A stretch of 64,000 nucleotides of DNA from Candidatus Koribacter versatilis Ellin345 (GCF_000014005.1 NC_008009.1:744001-808000); one strand, 5' to 3'. Positions 1 through 9,848 are shown, counted from the first letter of the stretch. A program made the numbers and translations. Notes: generated by a model not told the origin, from the sequence alone.

Positions 1-689
<689 letters not shown>

Positions 690-734
690 GGGTCCTCCGG
701 TGGGATGCGGGCGAATGGCTGCCCAACACACATC

Positions 735-759
735 AGCCCATGGTGCGCGACCATGGGCT
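735..759 (-). terminator. perfect 10-bp hairpin between acyl-CoA dehydrogenase and glpX
   Basis: Arms AGCCCATGGT (735-744) and ACCATGGGCT (750-759) are exact reverse complements around a 5-nt loop. The hairpin sits 31 bases past the acyl-CoA dehydrogenase stop and 46 bases before the glpX start, on the side where minus-strand transcripts would end. No T-run follows, so it is either a weak or factor-assisted terminator, a 3'-end stabiliser, or a palindromic protein-binding site. Confidence 0.45.
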
Positions 760-789
760 TAGTGCGAACTGAAAATTGTCCTCTTTTGC

Positions 790-1968
790 TTAGAAACCGT
801 CAATGCCGGTAATGTGTTGCCCGATGATCAGCGTGTGTACATCGTGCGTGCCCTCGTAGGTTTTCACCGATTCGAGGTTCATCATGTGGCGGAAGACCGG
901 GTACTCATCGGCGATGCCGTTGCCACCGAGAATGTCGCGCGCCATGCGAGCGCACTCCAGGGCCATCCACACGTTGTTACGCTTCGCCATGGAGATGTGC
1001 TGGTGACCGGCCTTGCCTTGATCTTTCAGGCGGCCGACCTGCAACGCGAGCAACTGCGCCTTGGTGATCTCGGTGATCATCCATACCAGCTTCTCCTGCA
1101 CCAGCTGGTGGCCGGCGATCGGCATATCGTGGAACTGCTTGCGGAATTGCGCGTATTGCAGCGCGCAATCGTAGCAGGCCATCGCCGCGCCAATGGCGCC
1201 CCAGGCGATGCCGTAGCGCGCCTGGTTCAGGCACATCAGCGGAGACTTCAGGCCATCGGACTTGGGAAGTAAGTTCTCGGCGGGAATGCGGACGTCTTGC
1301 AGCGAGAGGCTCGACGTGACCGAAGCGCGCAGTGACCACTTGCCGTGAACATCCTTGGCGACGAAGCCGGGACGATCGGTTTCGACGAGGAAACCGCGGA
1401 CGCGGCCGCCTTCGTCTTCCACCTTCGCCCAGATCACGGCGACGTCGGCGATCGAGCCTGAGGTGATCCACATCTTCTCGCCGCTAATGATGTAATCGTT
1501 GCCTTCTTTGCGGGCGCGAGTGCGCATGGCGCTTGGGTTTGATCCGGCGTCGGGCTCAGTGAGGCCGAAGCAGCCGAGCTTTTCGCCTTTGGCCATCGCG
1601 GGTAGCCACTTGTCTTTTTGTGCGTCGCTGCCGAAGGTGTAGATCGGGTACATCACCAGTGCCGATTGCACGCTAACGAAGGAACGTACGCCGCTGTCGC
1701 CGCGCTCCAGTTCCTGGGTCATCAGGCCGTATTCCACGTTGCCCATCTCAGCGCAACCGTAACCCTTGAGGTTGGCGCCAAAGAAGCCAAGCTCGCCCAT
1801 CGGCTGGATGAGCTCCTTGGGGAAGCGGCCGTCGCGATTGCATTGCTCGATGATGGGGATGAGGTTTTCTTCGATGAAGCGGCGGGTGTTGTCGCGAACC
1901 AGGCGCTCGTCGTCGGTGAGGAGCGTGTCGAGCTCGATGTAATCAACACCCTTGAATTTAATGGCCAT
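790..1968 (-). CDS. gcdH: glutaryl-CoA dehydrogenase-like acyl-CoA dehydrogenase
   Basis: FAD-dependent flavoenzyme of 392 residues, the normal family length. It would oxidatively decarboxylate glutaryl-CoA to crotonyl-CoA in lysine/tryptophan degradation, passing electrons to ETF. The sequence follows glutaryl-CoA dehydrogenases along its length: ELERGDSGVRS near residues 87-96 holds the arginine (R95) aligned with the glutarate-carboxylate-binding arginine of the human enzyme, GCFGLTEPDAGSNPS is the FAD/substrate loop, and the C-terminal YEGTHDVHTLIIGQ carries the catalytic base E372. No ETF, CoA-transferase or other lysine-degradation gene is adjacent, so the pathway role rests on family resemblance. 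A different short-chain acyl-CoA dehydrogenase is less likely because R95 and E372 are both kept. Confidence 0.9.
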   Translation of the reverse strand: MAIKFKGVDYIELDTLLTDDERLVRDNTRRFIEENLIPIIEQCNRDGRFPKELIQPMGELGFFGANLKGYGCAEMGNVEYGLMTQELERGDSGVRSFVSVQSALVMYPIYTFGSDAQKDKWLPAMAKGEKLGCFGLTEPDAGSNPSAMRTRARKEGNDYIISGEKMWITSGSIADVAVIWAKVEDEGGRVRGFLVETDRPGFVAKDVHGKWSLRASVTSSLSLQDVRIPAENLLPKSDGLKSPLMCLNQARYGIAWGAIGAAMACYDCALQYAQFRKQFHDMPIAGHQLVQEKLVWMITEITKAQLLALQVGRLKDQGKAGHQHISMAKRNNVWMALECARMARDILGGNGIADEYPVFRHMMNLESVKTYEGTHDVHTLIIGQHITGIDGF

Positions 1969-2097
1969 GCGATCTCACTTTTCTTGAACGTACGGAGGGC
2001 GCGCGGGGGCCGAGGTAGAAAGGTCGGTCCGGCGCTGTTCAGGGAACTAATGAGGATACAAGGGCGGAATGAGGAGGGTCAAACGAGGTTAGTTATT

Positions 2098-2115
2098 GGT
2101 AACACATATGTTACC
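2098..2115. promoter_or_regulatory. GGTAAC-N6-GTTACC dyad upstream of the HigA-like gene
   Basis: Six-base arms GGTAAC and GTTACC are exact reverse complements around a 6-nt spacer. The site lies in the 235-bp divergent region between the acyl-CoA dehydrogenase start (1968) and the HigA-like gene start (2204), which otherwise shows no coding potential. Its size fits a helix-turn-helix dimer. The encoded HigA-like protein is an obvious candidate binder, but this is inference. Confidence 0.35.
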
Positions 2116-2203
2116 ATTGTCACGATGATCTCCGTAACAATACCGGGACATCGGGACGGCCATCCAGCATTGGACGGACTACAGTCTAGGAAGACGTAAC
2201 AAC

Positions 2204-2527
2204 ATGCCATTGACCCGCGCATTCAAGGAAACCGTAATGGCGCGCGTGAAAAGCGATCGCCAGTTTCGACATTCGCTGCTCCGCGAGGGCGTGGAGTGCC
2301 TATTAAGCGGCGATCTGGATGCCGGAAAGCTCGTTCTTCGCGATTTCATCAAAGCTACGGTGGGTTTTTCTGCTCTCTCCAAGGCGGTCAAGATTCCGGA
2401 GAAGAGCCTGATTCGTATGTTTGGGCCTTCTGGAAATCCGCAGGCGAAAAAGCTGTTCCGGGTCGTGGCATTTCTTCAGCGCGGAGAAGGAATTCGCTTC
2501 GAAGTAAAGCCTCGCAAAGCCGCTTAA
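2204..2527 (+). CDS. HigA-like helix-turn-helix protein (COG3636-type antidote), no toxin adjacent
   Basis: A 107-residue protein. The C-terminal half (FIKATVGFSALSKAVKIPEKSLIRMFGPSGNPQAKKLFRVVAFLQ) has the helix-turn-helix pattern of COG3636/TIGR02684 'addiction module antidote' proteins, in which a first helix SALSKAV is followed by the recognition helix KSLIRMFGPSGNP. Members normally follow a small RelE/HigB-like toxin gene. Here the upstream 235 bp holds no such gene and the next gene is a serine hydrolase, so this is either a solitary regulator or a leftover antitoxin. AGGAAG lies about 11 bases before the ATG; a second ATG at 2237 is possible. Function is not demonstrated. Confidence 0.65.
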   Translation: MPLTRAFKETVMARVKSDRQFRHSLLREGVECLLSGDLDAGKLVLRDFIKATVGFSALSKAVKIPEKSLIRMFGPSGNPQAKKLFRVVAFLQRGEGIRFEVKPRKAA

Positions 2528-2568
2528 AACTGAACCGGGGTCTGGAATTTTTCGTACCTTCTGTTGCG

Positions 2569-3744
2569 ATGCGCACATTGCTTGTCTTTGCATCCTTGTT
2601 GGTTTCGGCAGGATTGTTTGCTGCCGAACCCATCCACCGTCTCGATGGCGGCACCATCTCGCCGGAACAGATTGATGCCACCGTCACGCGCTTGATGAAA
2701 GCCGCGGAAGTTCCGGGCTTGGGCGTGGCTGTGATCGACGATGGCAAGGTCGTCTACCTGAAGGGCTATGGATTTCGTGACGTGGAAAAGAAGCTGCCAT
2801 ACACGCCTGACACTGTCGCGTATGCTGCCTCGTTCACGAAGTCGGCATTCGCGTACATGGTGTTGCAACTGGTGGATGAGCGTTCGCTCGACTTGGATCG
2901 GCCTGTTTATGGGTATCTACCGAAGCCGCTACTGGAGTATGACGACTACAAAGATCTTGCCGGCGACGAGCGCTGGAAAAAGATCACTGCTCGCATGCTG
3001 CTGAGCCACACCAGTGGGCTGCCGAACCTGCGCAGGTTCGAGGACGATCAGAAAGTTCACATTCACTTCGAGCCTGGTTCGCGTTACGCGTATTCGGGTG
3101 AAGGCCTCAAGCTATTGCAACTCGTGATCGAAACCATTGCCAAGCAGCCATTGCAACAACTGATGGAGAAACGCGTTTTCGAGCCGTTTGGCATGACGCG
3201 AACTTCGATGGTTTGGAACGCGGAGTTCGAAGACAATTTTGCCAACGGCTACGATGAGAATGGACGAAACCTCGGGCCCGATCGTAGGAAGAGCGCAGGC
3301 GCGGCGGGGTCGATGGTGACGACCATTCGTGACTTCAGCCGGTTCCTGCAATTGGTAATGCATGGCGACCGGCTTTCGCCAAAGATGCATTCCGAAATGC
3401 TCAAAGCGCAGGTTCGTATTCATGCACAGCACGAGTTCCCGACGTTTGAGAACAAGGCGACGCACGCCAATGACGCTATCCGGTTGAGCTACGGTTTGGG
3501 TTGGGGTTTGTACTGGTCGCCGTATGGCGAGGCCTTCTTCAAAGAGGGTCACGACGACGGCTGGCGCAACTACACAGTGGCCTTTTCCGACTCCGGCAAG
3601 GGCATGATCATTATGACGAACAGCGGGAATGGTGAAGGAATCTTCAAGGAGCTACTTGAAGCGGTCCTGAAGGACTCTTTTACGCCGATCGAGTGGGAGG
3701 GCTACACACCGTATCAGCAACTGCCACCGCGGCAGTCGAAATAG
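2569..3744 (+). CDS. secreted serine hydrolase, beta-lactamase class C / esterase fold
   Basis: A 391-residue protein of the penicillin-binding-protein-like beta-lactamase family, probably a periplasmic esterase or peptidase rather than a drug-resistance enzyme. The start at 2569 gives a signal peptide (MRTLLVFASLLVSAGLFAAE); the frame stays open further upstream but that part overlaps the preceding gene. The catalytic SxxK is SFTK at residues 88-91, the tyrosine motif is YSG at 175-177, and a histidine/glycine element EGHDDGWRNY near the C-terminus stands in for the KTG/HxG box. It begins 41 bp after the HigA-like gene. Its stop codon directly abuts the stop of the small convergent gene that follows. 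Substrate unknown. Confidence 0.8.
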   Translation: MRTLLVFASLLVSAGLFAAEPIHRLDGGTISPEQIDATVTRLMKAAEVPGLGVAVIDDGKVVYLKGYGFRDVEKKLPYTPDTVAYAASFTKSAFAYMVLQLVDERSLDLDRPVYGYLPKPLLEYDDYKDLAGDERWKKITARMLLSHTSGLPNLRRFEDDQKVHIHFEPGSRYAYSGEGLKLLQLVIETIAKQPLQQLMEKRVFEPFGMTRTSMVWNAEFEDNFANGYDENGRNLGPDRRKSAGAAGSMVTTIRDFSRFLQLVMHGDRLSPKMHSEMLKAQVRIHAQHEFPTFENKATHANDAIRLSYGLGWGLYWSPYGEAFFKEGHDDGWRNYTVAFSDSGKGMIIMTNSGNGEGIFKELLEAVLKDSFTPIEWEGYTPYQQLPPRQSK

Positions 3745-3936
3745 CTATTCTTCTCGTCGCCAATGCAGCTTCACCAGGGCGCGGAGGCGCGTCTCTTCGT
3801 CGCGAGACAATTCTTCTGCTGATTTGTAGTGCAAGCCGCGCAGGAAATTTCCTTCATCTTCGGTCAAGCGGAACAGCTTGATCTCCCGGGCGCGCTGAAG
3901 CAGGTCTTCCAGTTCACGAAGGCGTTGTTCTTGCAT
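3745..3936 (-). CDS. small charged protein of unknown function
   Basis: About 63 residues from the ATG at 3934-3936 (MQEQRLRELEDLLQRAREIK...), rich in Glu, Arg and Leu and mostly helical in character. I do not recognise the family. The frame is open 17 codons further upstream, but that extension is not protein-like in composition. Its stop codon abuts that of the convergent serine hydrolase with no base between, and it lies just downstream of a glycosyltransferase-like gene on the same strand. The ribosome-binding site is weak, so expression is uncertain. Confidence 0.45.
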   Translation of the reverse strand: MQEQRLRELEDLLQRAREIKLFRLTEDEGNFLRGLHYKSAEELSRDEETRLRALVKLHWRREE

Positions 3937-3990
3937 GGTCTTTTGTGATGGTGCCCCACATTCTACTGCGGAAGGTCGAATTCGCAATAG

Positions 3991-4464
3991 CTAAGGATGA
4001 TCAAAACGGAGCAGGTGCCCGGGCAGCACGAATGCGCCTTCGAGGTTTGGGGGCATCATGCCGGTCCAGTTTACGCAACGACGATTGATCAGGCGCACCT
4101 CACTCGACAGCTCGGACCATTGGCCTTCTTTTTCTTCGCGGATGGTCATTGCGAAAAGGTCTTCGCGTTTGGGCTCACCCTCTTTCCATGAGAACAGCGA
4201 GGCCTCGAGACCTTCGCTCAGCGACTCATTCGGAAGGACGCACAGGATCCATTCGTGGATCGCATCCATTGCGTAGGCGCCCGGAGTCACGCCCGAGATG
4301 CATTTCCTGAGGGCCGCGCCGTATTCGTGCGCGACTTTCTGCACGGAATCATCAGTCGAATCATCGATGATCAGCACCTGGTCACAGGGACGAAGCGTTT
4401 CGAGCAGGCGTCCGAGGCGTGGGGCGTCGTTGCGAGTGTGAACGATGGCGCTGATTTTTGGCAT
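3991..4464 (-). CDS. short family-2 glycosyltransferase-like protein
   Basis: From the ATG at 4462-4464 the protein is 157 residues. The first ~45 residues (MPKISAIVHTRNDAPRLGRLLETL...VLIIDDSTDDS) match the start of GT2 nucleotide-sugar-binding domains: a beta strand with HTRN, then a strand ending in a DDS acidic motif. The usual family domain is over 200 residues and the second half here is short and divergent, lacking a clear DxD metal site, so catalytic activity is doubtful. It follows the prolyl oligopeptidase gene on the same strand with about 100 bp between. A regulatory or degenerate member is possible. Confidence 0.55.
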   Translation of the reverse strand: MPKISAIVHTRNDAPRLGRLLETLRPCDQVLIIDDSTDDSVQKVAHEYGAALRKCISGVTPGAYAMDAIHEWILCVLPNESLSEGLEASLFSWKEGEPKREDLFAMTIREEKEGQWSELSSEVRLINRRCVNWTGMMPPNLEGAFVLPGHLLRFDHP

Positions 4465-4562
4465 TTCGGAGCAGGATAGCTGCTGAGGGATTGGAGGGCA
4501 AATCTGGCGACAAGGTTGTAGAGAAGCCGGGCTGTGAAATTTCCGCAGCCCGGCCCGAATCG

Positions 4563-6683
4563 CTAATTGGTGCTGGTTTCGTTCCAAAGGAACGCGAGGT
4601 CGTCGGCGATATCCGAAACCTCCTGGGTTACCGAGACGCCGGCGCTATGGCCGCTGACGGTTTGGTAATGCATAAGGATGGGGCGATCACTGGCGTTGTC
4701 ATGCTGAACCAGGGCTGCCATCTTGCGCGCATGGAGCGGATCTACGCGCGTATCACTGTCGCCGGTGGTGAACATGACGGCGGGGAACTTCATGCCCGGC
4801 TTCACGTTGTGGTACGGAGAGTACTTCAGCAGATAGGGGAACTGCTCGGCGTTGTCGGAAGAGCCATATTCGCTCGTCCACCACTTGCCGACGAGGAAAT
4901 TCTGGAAGCGGATCATATCGAGCAGTGGGTAGCCGCACGAGATGGCGCCGAAGAGCTCCGGATGTTGGGTCATCGCCGCGCCCATGAGCAGGCCACCGTT
5001 GGAGCCGCCGCGTGCCGCGAGGTGCTGGGCGTCGGTGTACTTTTCGTTAATCAGGTATTGGGCTGCCGCGAAGTAGTCGTCGAAGACGTTTTGTTTGTGC
5101 TCGAACATGCCGGCCTGGTGCCACTTTTCGCCGTACTCGCCGCCACCGCGCAGGTTGGGCTGCGCGTAGATGCCACCTTGCTCCATCCACCACGCGATTC
5201 GCGGGCTCCATACTGGCGTAAGGTTCACCAGGAAACCGCCGTAGGCATAGAGCAGCGCCGGTGTTTTGCCGTCGCGCTTGGCGCCTTTCTTAGAAGCGAT
5301 GAACATCGGGACCTTGGTGCCGTCTTTCGACGTGTAGAAGACTTGTTTCAACTCGAAGTCGTCCGCATTGAATGGAACGTTGGGCCGGGCGAAGACTTCC
5401 GTCGCGCCGGTCTTCACGTCGTAGTGGTAAATCGTTGGCGGGCTGATGAACGATTGGAAGCTGTAAAACGCGTGATCGGAATTCTCGCGTCCGGACATAT
5501 CGCTCGCGGATCCGAGCGTCGGGTATTTGATTTCGCCAGTCTGCTTGCCATCGAGCGCGAAGATGCGGGTTTGCGTAACCACGTCGTGGAGCGACGTGAT
5601 GAATAGCTTGCCGCCCACGAGCGAGATTCCTGAAATCACATCCTTGCCTTCAGGAACGATGGTCTTCCACTGCTTGGGGTCGGTATCGCCGAAGTGGATC
5701 TTGATCACCCGATAGTTGGGTGCCTGGTAGTCGGTGGAAACGTAAAAGTCGTCGCCGATATTCACCGGGTTGAAGCGATTATCAATTCCGTGAATGATCT
5801 TCTTTACCGGCGAACTTGGCTGGCGCAGGTCCTTTGCGTAAACGTCCACGCGCTTCGCTGGCACACCCTGCGAGTTGTAGATGAGGAGGTAGCGCTGATT
5901 GTCGGTGATGCCCACGCCGATCAGGTCCATCGGTCCGAGTTTCTCGCCCTCAAATTCTTTGCCGAAGATCAACTCGTCGTTGGCCGACGGTGCTCCGAGC
6001 TTGTGGTAGTAAACGATTGAGCCCTGATCGTTGACCTTGGAGTAGTAGATGCCCTGCTTGTCAGGACTCAACGAGATGCCGAAGTAACGCGCGCTCGGCA
6101 GCGAATCCGCCAGGTCCTGCTTCTTCGCGACGTCGAGGATGTGTACGGCCTCTTCGTCGGCGCCGCCTGCACGATCGCCGTAGACAAGCAACGAGCCGTC
6201 CTGCGAGATGTCGTCAATTGTGACGGAAGTGTTCTGATCCGCGCTCATTTTGTTTGCGTCCACAAGGAGCTGATCCTGGCCGTGAATGCCGTCTCGCACG
6301 TAGATGGAAGATTGGTTCTCTTCCGGAAGGCGTTTCATGAAGAAGTACTTGCCGCCGCGCTCCGCTGGGGTTGAGTATTCTTCGACCTTGATCAATTTCG
6401 AGAGCCTTTCCGCGATCTCAGGCCGGATTTTGACCTGCGAGAGATAGCTCTCGGTGTACTTCATCTGCGTGTCGATCCACGCGCGCGTATCGGGGCTCTT
6501 GGCGTCTTCGAGCCAGCGATAGTTGTCAGTAATTGATACCCCGTGGATCATCTCAGCCACGGGTTTGATTTCGGTTGCGGGCGGAGGAGGAAGCGTAATC
6601 CCGTTTCCACCTTTTACCTGGGCGGGTTTGTCAGCGGCGTAGAGACACATTGCAAGTAGGACGATCGCAAGTAAGGGCTTCAT
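4563..6683 (-). CDS. secreted prolyl oligopeptidase, family S9A
   Basis: A 706-residue serine peptidase that would cut short peptides after proline. The start at 6681-6683 gives a signal peptide ([20 protein letters not shown]), so it is probably periplasmic; the frame extends further upstream but without protein-like sequence. The N-terminal ~430 residues form the propeller region and the C-terminal third the alpha/beta-hydrolase domain. The triad is read as S561 in GGSNGG, D644 in [10 protein letters not shown] and H679 in SGHSAG, in the S9A order and spacing. Length matches bacterial prolyl oligopeptidases. It stands alone, just downstream of the orphan-permease gene on the same strand. 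Confidence 0.93.
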   Translation of the reverse strand: MKPLLAIVLLAMCLYAADKPAQVKGGNGITLPPPPATEIKPVAEMIHGVSITDNYRWLEDAKSPDTRAWIDTQMKYTESYLSQVKIRPEIAERLSKLIKVEEYSTPAERGGKYFFMKRLPEENQSSIYVRDGIHGQDQLLVDANKMSADQNTSVTIDDISQDGSLLVYGDRAGGADEEAVHILDVAKKQDLADSLPSARYFGISLSPDKQGIYYSKVNDQGSIVYYHKLGAPSANDELIFGKEFEGEKLGPMDLIGVGITDNQRYLLIYNSQGVPAKRVDVYAKDLRQPSSPVKKIIHGIDNRFNPVNIGDDFYVSTDYQAPNYRVIKIHFGDTDPKQWKTIVPEGKDVISGISLVGGKLFITSLHDVVTQTRIFALDGKQTGEIKYPTLGSASDMSGRENSDHAFYSFQSFISPPTIYHYDVKTGATEVFARPNVPFNADDFELKQVFYTSKDGTKVPMFIASKKGAKRDGKTPALLYAYGGFLVNLTPVWSPRIAWWMEQGGIYAQPNLRGGGEYGEKWHQAGMFEHKQNVFDDYFAAAQYLINEKYTDAQHLAARGGSNGGLLMGAAMTQHPELFGAISCGYPLLDMIRFQNFLVGKWWTSEYGSSDNAEQFPYLLKYSPYHNVKPGMKFPAVMFTTGDSDTRVDPLHARKMAALVQHDNASDRPILMHYQTVSGHSAGVSVTQEVSDIADDLAFLWNETSTN

Positions 6684-6750
6684 AGGCGCAATCGTTTTAG
6701 CACTTCGTTCATGGAAGTGCAAAGCAATCGTCCCATTGAGCAGGCGACTC

Positions 6751-9339
6751 CTACTGTTCGCGCAGCACGTGCATTGGATCGGTTCGCGAGGCACGCCATG
6801 CTGGAACGATCGCGGCAAGTGCTGCAACGCCGAGCACGAGTGCAATTACGCCGGCGAACGTCACGGCATCGAGGGCCGAGACACCAAAGAGCATGCCGCG
6901 GAGTATGCGCCCAGCAAAAGCCGCGAGCACCAGGCCGCAGGTGCAGCCGATCATGGTAACCCGCAAGGCTTGCCAGACGTATCGCTTGGTGATTTGTCCG
7001 CGGACCGCGCCCAGCGCGAGGCGAAGGCCGATCTCGCGCCGGCGTACCGTAACCGAGTAGCTCAAGGTGCCATACAGCCCCACGCATGCGAGAGAAACTG
7101 CAGTGAGTGCGAAGAGACTCAGCAGGATGGTACGCAAGCGGTTCTCGGAGTAGGCGTCGCTGAGGTGATCTTCGAGAGTGCTGATGTCGAAGACGGCGCG
7201 GTTTGGCTCAATGTTTCCAAGCGCACGGCGGATGGTCTGGGAGAGCGCCATTGGATCGGAATGGGTGCGGATGAGGAATTCGGGATCGGGATCGGGTGCG
7301 GCGATGCACCAGTACACGGTTGGCTGCGCATCCATATTCAACCCGTTCTCACGCGTGTCGGCCACGACGCCGCGGACCATTCCGGTGAGCGCGATGGCGT
7401 GGTTCACTCCGAACTGAAGGTGATGGCCCATGGGCGTCGTGCCGCTCATGTAGCGATCGGCGAAGCTGCGATTCACGAGGACGTCCTTAGTGTCCTTGCC
7501 CTGTTCGCACGGTGTGCCAGCGAGTACCGGGATGCGCATGGTGGCGAAGTAACCGTCCGAGACGAAGCGATTGGTAGCGAGCGTGGGATGATCGGGGTCT
7601 TGCGGTCCCTCGAGAATACGAACATCGCTTTTGTGGTCGTCGGGGACGCCGGGCATGGAAGAACTCGTGGCCGCGCCCTCGACACCAGGGACGGCTCGGA
7701 TGCCGTCGAGGTCGTGATCAATGCGACGAGCCATGGCTTTCATGTCCACGGTTTCGCCGTAGCCTCCACTAATATGAAGCGTGAGGACGTGCGAGGGATC
7801 GAAACCGGCGTCTACACGCGTTAGCGCCTGAAAGCTGCGCAGCAGCAGGCCAGCGCCGAAGAGCAAGGTTACGGCAAGGGCAACCTGCACAGCGACGAGC
7901 GTCCATTGCAACGGCTGGCGCGCCGCGACGCTGGTACGGCGGTCGGAGGCTGCGAGGGCTGCGGACAGCCCGCGGGTGGCCCGTAACGCAGGCACAGTAC
8001 CGCAAAGCAACGTGACCACAATCGCACAGACAAAGGTGTAGCCCACGATTCGCCAATTGAGGGCGATCTCATCCACGCGCGGCAAACTCGCCGCGAGCAG
8101 ATGGAAGACTCTCGCGGAAGCGGTAGCCAACAGCAAGCCGATAGCCGAACCGATGCAGGCGAGCACGAAGGTTTCGCTGAGCAGTTGTGCCACGATCCGT
8201 GCACGCGACGCGCCGAGGGAGAAGCGGACCGATATCTCGTGCTCGCGATCGCTGGTGCGAGCGAGGAAGAGGGCCACGATGTTTGTGCAGGCGATAAGCA
8301 GGAGCAAGCTGACGGACCCGAAGATCATCCACAACGAACGCCGTGCAGAGCTGACAGTATCTTCCTTCAGGGGATTCAGGATGACGGCAATGGTTGCATC
8401 GGGGTTCGGGAACTGACGCCCGAGTTGTGCCTGGACTGTGGCGAGATCGGCGCGGGCCTGGGTTACGGCGACTCCGGGTTTCATGCGTCCAATCACGGTG
8501 AACCAAGTGGCATCGCGGCTCTGCGCATAGGTGAAGTCGGGCGGGGAGGGGATGAAAATGTCGGCGTCGCGGACAGGGAAGAGAAACGATTGCGGCATTA
8601 CACCGACGACGGTGGGGGCGGTGCTGCCGATATGGAGTCGCTTGCCGATGACAGAGGGGTCCGCGTGAAAATGGCGCCGCCAATAGCTGTCCGAGAGAAT
8701 GACTGCGTCGGGGCCGCCGTACTTGAACTCCTCGGAGGTAAAGTCCCGCCCAAGCGCGGGAGCGACACCGAAGACCTGAATGAATCGTGGCGCAACGAAC
8801 GCGCGCATGACTTTCTCAGGCAGGCTGCCGGACAATTCGGAACCCGGCTCGGTATAGTACCCGGTCATGGCTTCGAACGTTGCATTCATGCGATTCCAGT
8901 CTTCGAGCCGCGCGGGAGACACGAAGGTGACCGGGTGGTGCATGTTGGTCATCTTCTGCTGGAGGAGCATCAGTCGGTCGCCGTTGGGATAGGGAAGCGG
9001 GCTGAGCAGTATCGCATTGATGGCGGAAAATACCGCGCTATTGGCGCCGATCGCGAGTGCAAGCGTAACGACGACGGTGAGCGAGAAGCCTGGCGCTCTG
9101 CGGATCAACCGAAGTCCCGATCTGAAATTGCGAACGATGGTCTCCAGCAAAGCGCTGCTGTGCACTTCTCGCAGTTGCTGCGCCGTCTGTTCCTTGCCGC
9201 CCAGTTCGATCATCGCCCGTCGGTGCGCCTCATCCTGAGAGAGGCCTTGCGCTACGAGCTCACGCGTACGTTCGTCGACGTGGAACTTGAGTTCAAGATC
9301 GAACTCTGCTTCGTTTTGATGGCGGTAAAAAAAACTCAT
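6751..9339 (-). CDS. acidobacterial duplicated orphan permease (ADOP), MacB/FtsX type, with N-terminal prefix domain
   Basis: An 862-residue membrane protein. Residues about 8-60 (FDLELKFHVDERTRELVAQGLSQDEAHRRA) are the permease prefix domain of this family. A first membrane helix at about 84-108 begins a MacB-like periplasmic core, then an FtsX block of three helices near 370-460, and the core-plus-FtsX unit is repeated to the C-terminus (RREIGLRLALGA then WRASRTDPMHVLR). No ATPase gene is near, the hallmark of 'orphan' permeases. It starts 9 bp after the PadR gene, so the two are almost certainly co-transcribed and PadR-controlled. Transported substrate is unknown for the family. Confidence 0.9.
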   Translation of the reverse strand: MSFFYRHQNEAEFDLELKFHVDERTRELVAQGLSQDEAHRRAMIELGGKEQTAQQLREVHSSALLETIVRNFRSGLRLIRRAPGFSLTVVVTLALAIGANSAVFSAINAILLSPLPYPNGDRLMLLQQKMTNMHHPVTFVSPARLEDWNRMNATFEAMTGYYTEPGSELSGSLPEKVMRAFVAPRFIQVFGVAPALGRDFTSEEFKYGGPDAVILSDSYWRRHFHADPSVIGKRLHIGSTAPTVVGVMPQSFLFPVRDADIFIPSPPDFTYAQSRDATWFTVIGRMKPGVAVTQARADLATVQAQLGRQFPNPDATIAVILNPLKEDTVSSARRSLWMIFGSVSLLLLIACTNIVALFLARTSDREHEISVRFSLGASRARIVAQLLSETFVLACIGSAIGLLLATASARVFHLLAASLPRVDEIALNWRIVGYTFVCAIVVTLLCGTVPALRATRGLSAALAASDRRTSVAARQPLQWTLVAVQVALAVTLLFGAGLLLRSFQALTRVDAGFDPSHVLTLHISGGYGETVDMKAMARRIDHDLDGIRAVPGVEGAATSSSMPGVPDDHKSDVRILEGPQDPDHPTLATNRFVSDGYFATMRIPVLAGTPCEQGKDTKDVLVNRSFADRYMSGTTPMGHHLQFGVNHAIALTGMVRGVVADTRENGLNMDAQPTVYWCIAAPDPDPEFLIRTHSDPMALSQTIRRALGNIEPNRAVFDISTLEDHLSDAYSENRLRTILLSLFALTAVSLACVGLYGTLSYSVTVRRREIGLRLALGAVRGQITKRYVWQALRVTMIGCTCGLVLAAFAGRILRGMLFGVSALDAVTFAGVIALVLGVAALAAIVPAWRASRTDPMHVLREQ

Positions 9340-9348
9340 CGCTGACTC

Positions 9349-9675
9349 CTACTCCGCGCTCTGCAATATGAGCGCAATGGCCGCCGACATTCGCGCCCAC
9401 GTCTTCTCTTCTTCCGCGAGTTGTTTGCGACCCTTCGCGGAAAGCTTGTAGAACTTCGCCGGACGCCCGGTTTCGCTCTCTTCCCAACTTGCGGTGAGCC
9501 AGCCGCGCTTTTCCAGGCGATGCAGCGCAGGATAGAGCGAGCCCTGCTGGACTTGCAGGACTTCCTTGGATACCTGGCGGATTCGCTGCGCGATGCCGTA
9601 GCCGTGGAGCGGGCCAAGGGCGAGAACTTTCAGGACGAGGAGATCGAGTGTGCCTTGAAGAAGATCGTCAGCCAT
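9349..9675 (-). CDS. PadR-family transcriptional regulator
   Basis: A 108-residue winged-helix protein, the standard short PadR length. MADDLLQGTLDLLVLKVLALGPLHGYGIAQRI is the diagnostic PadR N-terminus, followed by the recognition helix and wing (VQQGSLYPALHRLEKRGWLTASWEESETGRPAKFYKLSAKGRKQL). It is the first gene of a two-gene operon with the orphan permease that follows 9 bp later, the arrangement typical of acidobacterial PadR-ADOP loci. A perfect 9-bp inverted repeat ends 4 bases before its ATG and is the likely autoregulatory operator. The ligand is unknown. Confidence 0.93.
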   Translation of the reverse strand: MADDLLQGTLDLLVLKVLALGPLHGYGIAQRIRQVSKEVLQVQQGSLYPALHRLEKRGWLTASWEESETGRPAKFYKLSAKGRKQLAEEEKTWARMSAAIALILQSAE

Positions 9676-9679
9676 AGTC

Positions 9680-9705
9680 AGACATTCTACATAGGAAGAA
9701 TGTCT
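9680..9705 (-). promoter_or_regulatory. perfect inverted repeat, probable PadR operator
   Basis: Arms AGACATTCT (9680-9688) and AGAATGTCT (9697-9705) are exact reverse complements around an 8-nt spacer. The site includes the ACAT/ATGT half-site pair seen in PadR operators and lies immediately upstream of the padR ATG at 9673-9675. A dimer here would cover the start region of the padR-permease mRNA. Confidence 0.65.
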
Positions 9706-9763
9706 AGGTATTAGAGCGCCGTGTAGTGGTGGAAGTCAACGGCGTTCGTCCCGGGTGGGATGG

Positions 9764-9821
9764 GTGGAGACAAGGGTCCTTCGACTTCGCGTGCTTGCGC
9801 ACGCTTCGCTCAGGATGACAG
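9764..9821. repeat. probable dispersed intergenic repeat with internal palindrome
   Basis: The segment between the permease terminator and the padR operator contains GGGTCCTTCGACTTCGCG, then GCGTGC-TTGC-GCACGC, then CTTCGCTCAGGATGACAG. On the minus strand it begins TGTCATCCTGAGCGAAGC, a string I recall as a recurrent intergenic element in acidobacterial and other genomes. Only one copy lies in this window, so the repeat status is from memory, not from the sequence. Confidence 0.45.
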
Positions 9822-9848
9822 GGCAAGAAACTATGGCGGGGTAGACAC

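Noticed and set aside
2569-3744. Antibiotic-resistance beta-lactamase call
   Set aside because: The KTG box is not clear and the class C esterase/peptidase group is far more common; the same applies to 37554-38828.
4458-5606. 382-codon plus-strand open frame
   Set aside because: Antisense to the prolyl oligopeptidase catalytic domain; no recognisable domains.
8101-9345. 414-codon plus-strand open frame
   Set aside because: Antisense to the PadR-linked permease; highly charged shadow sequence.
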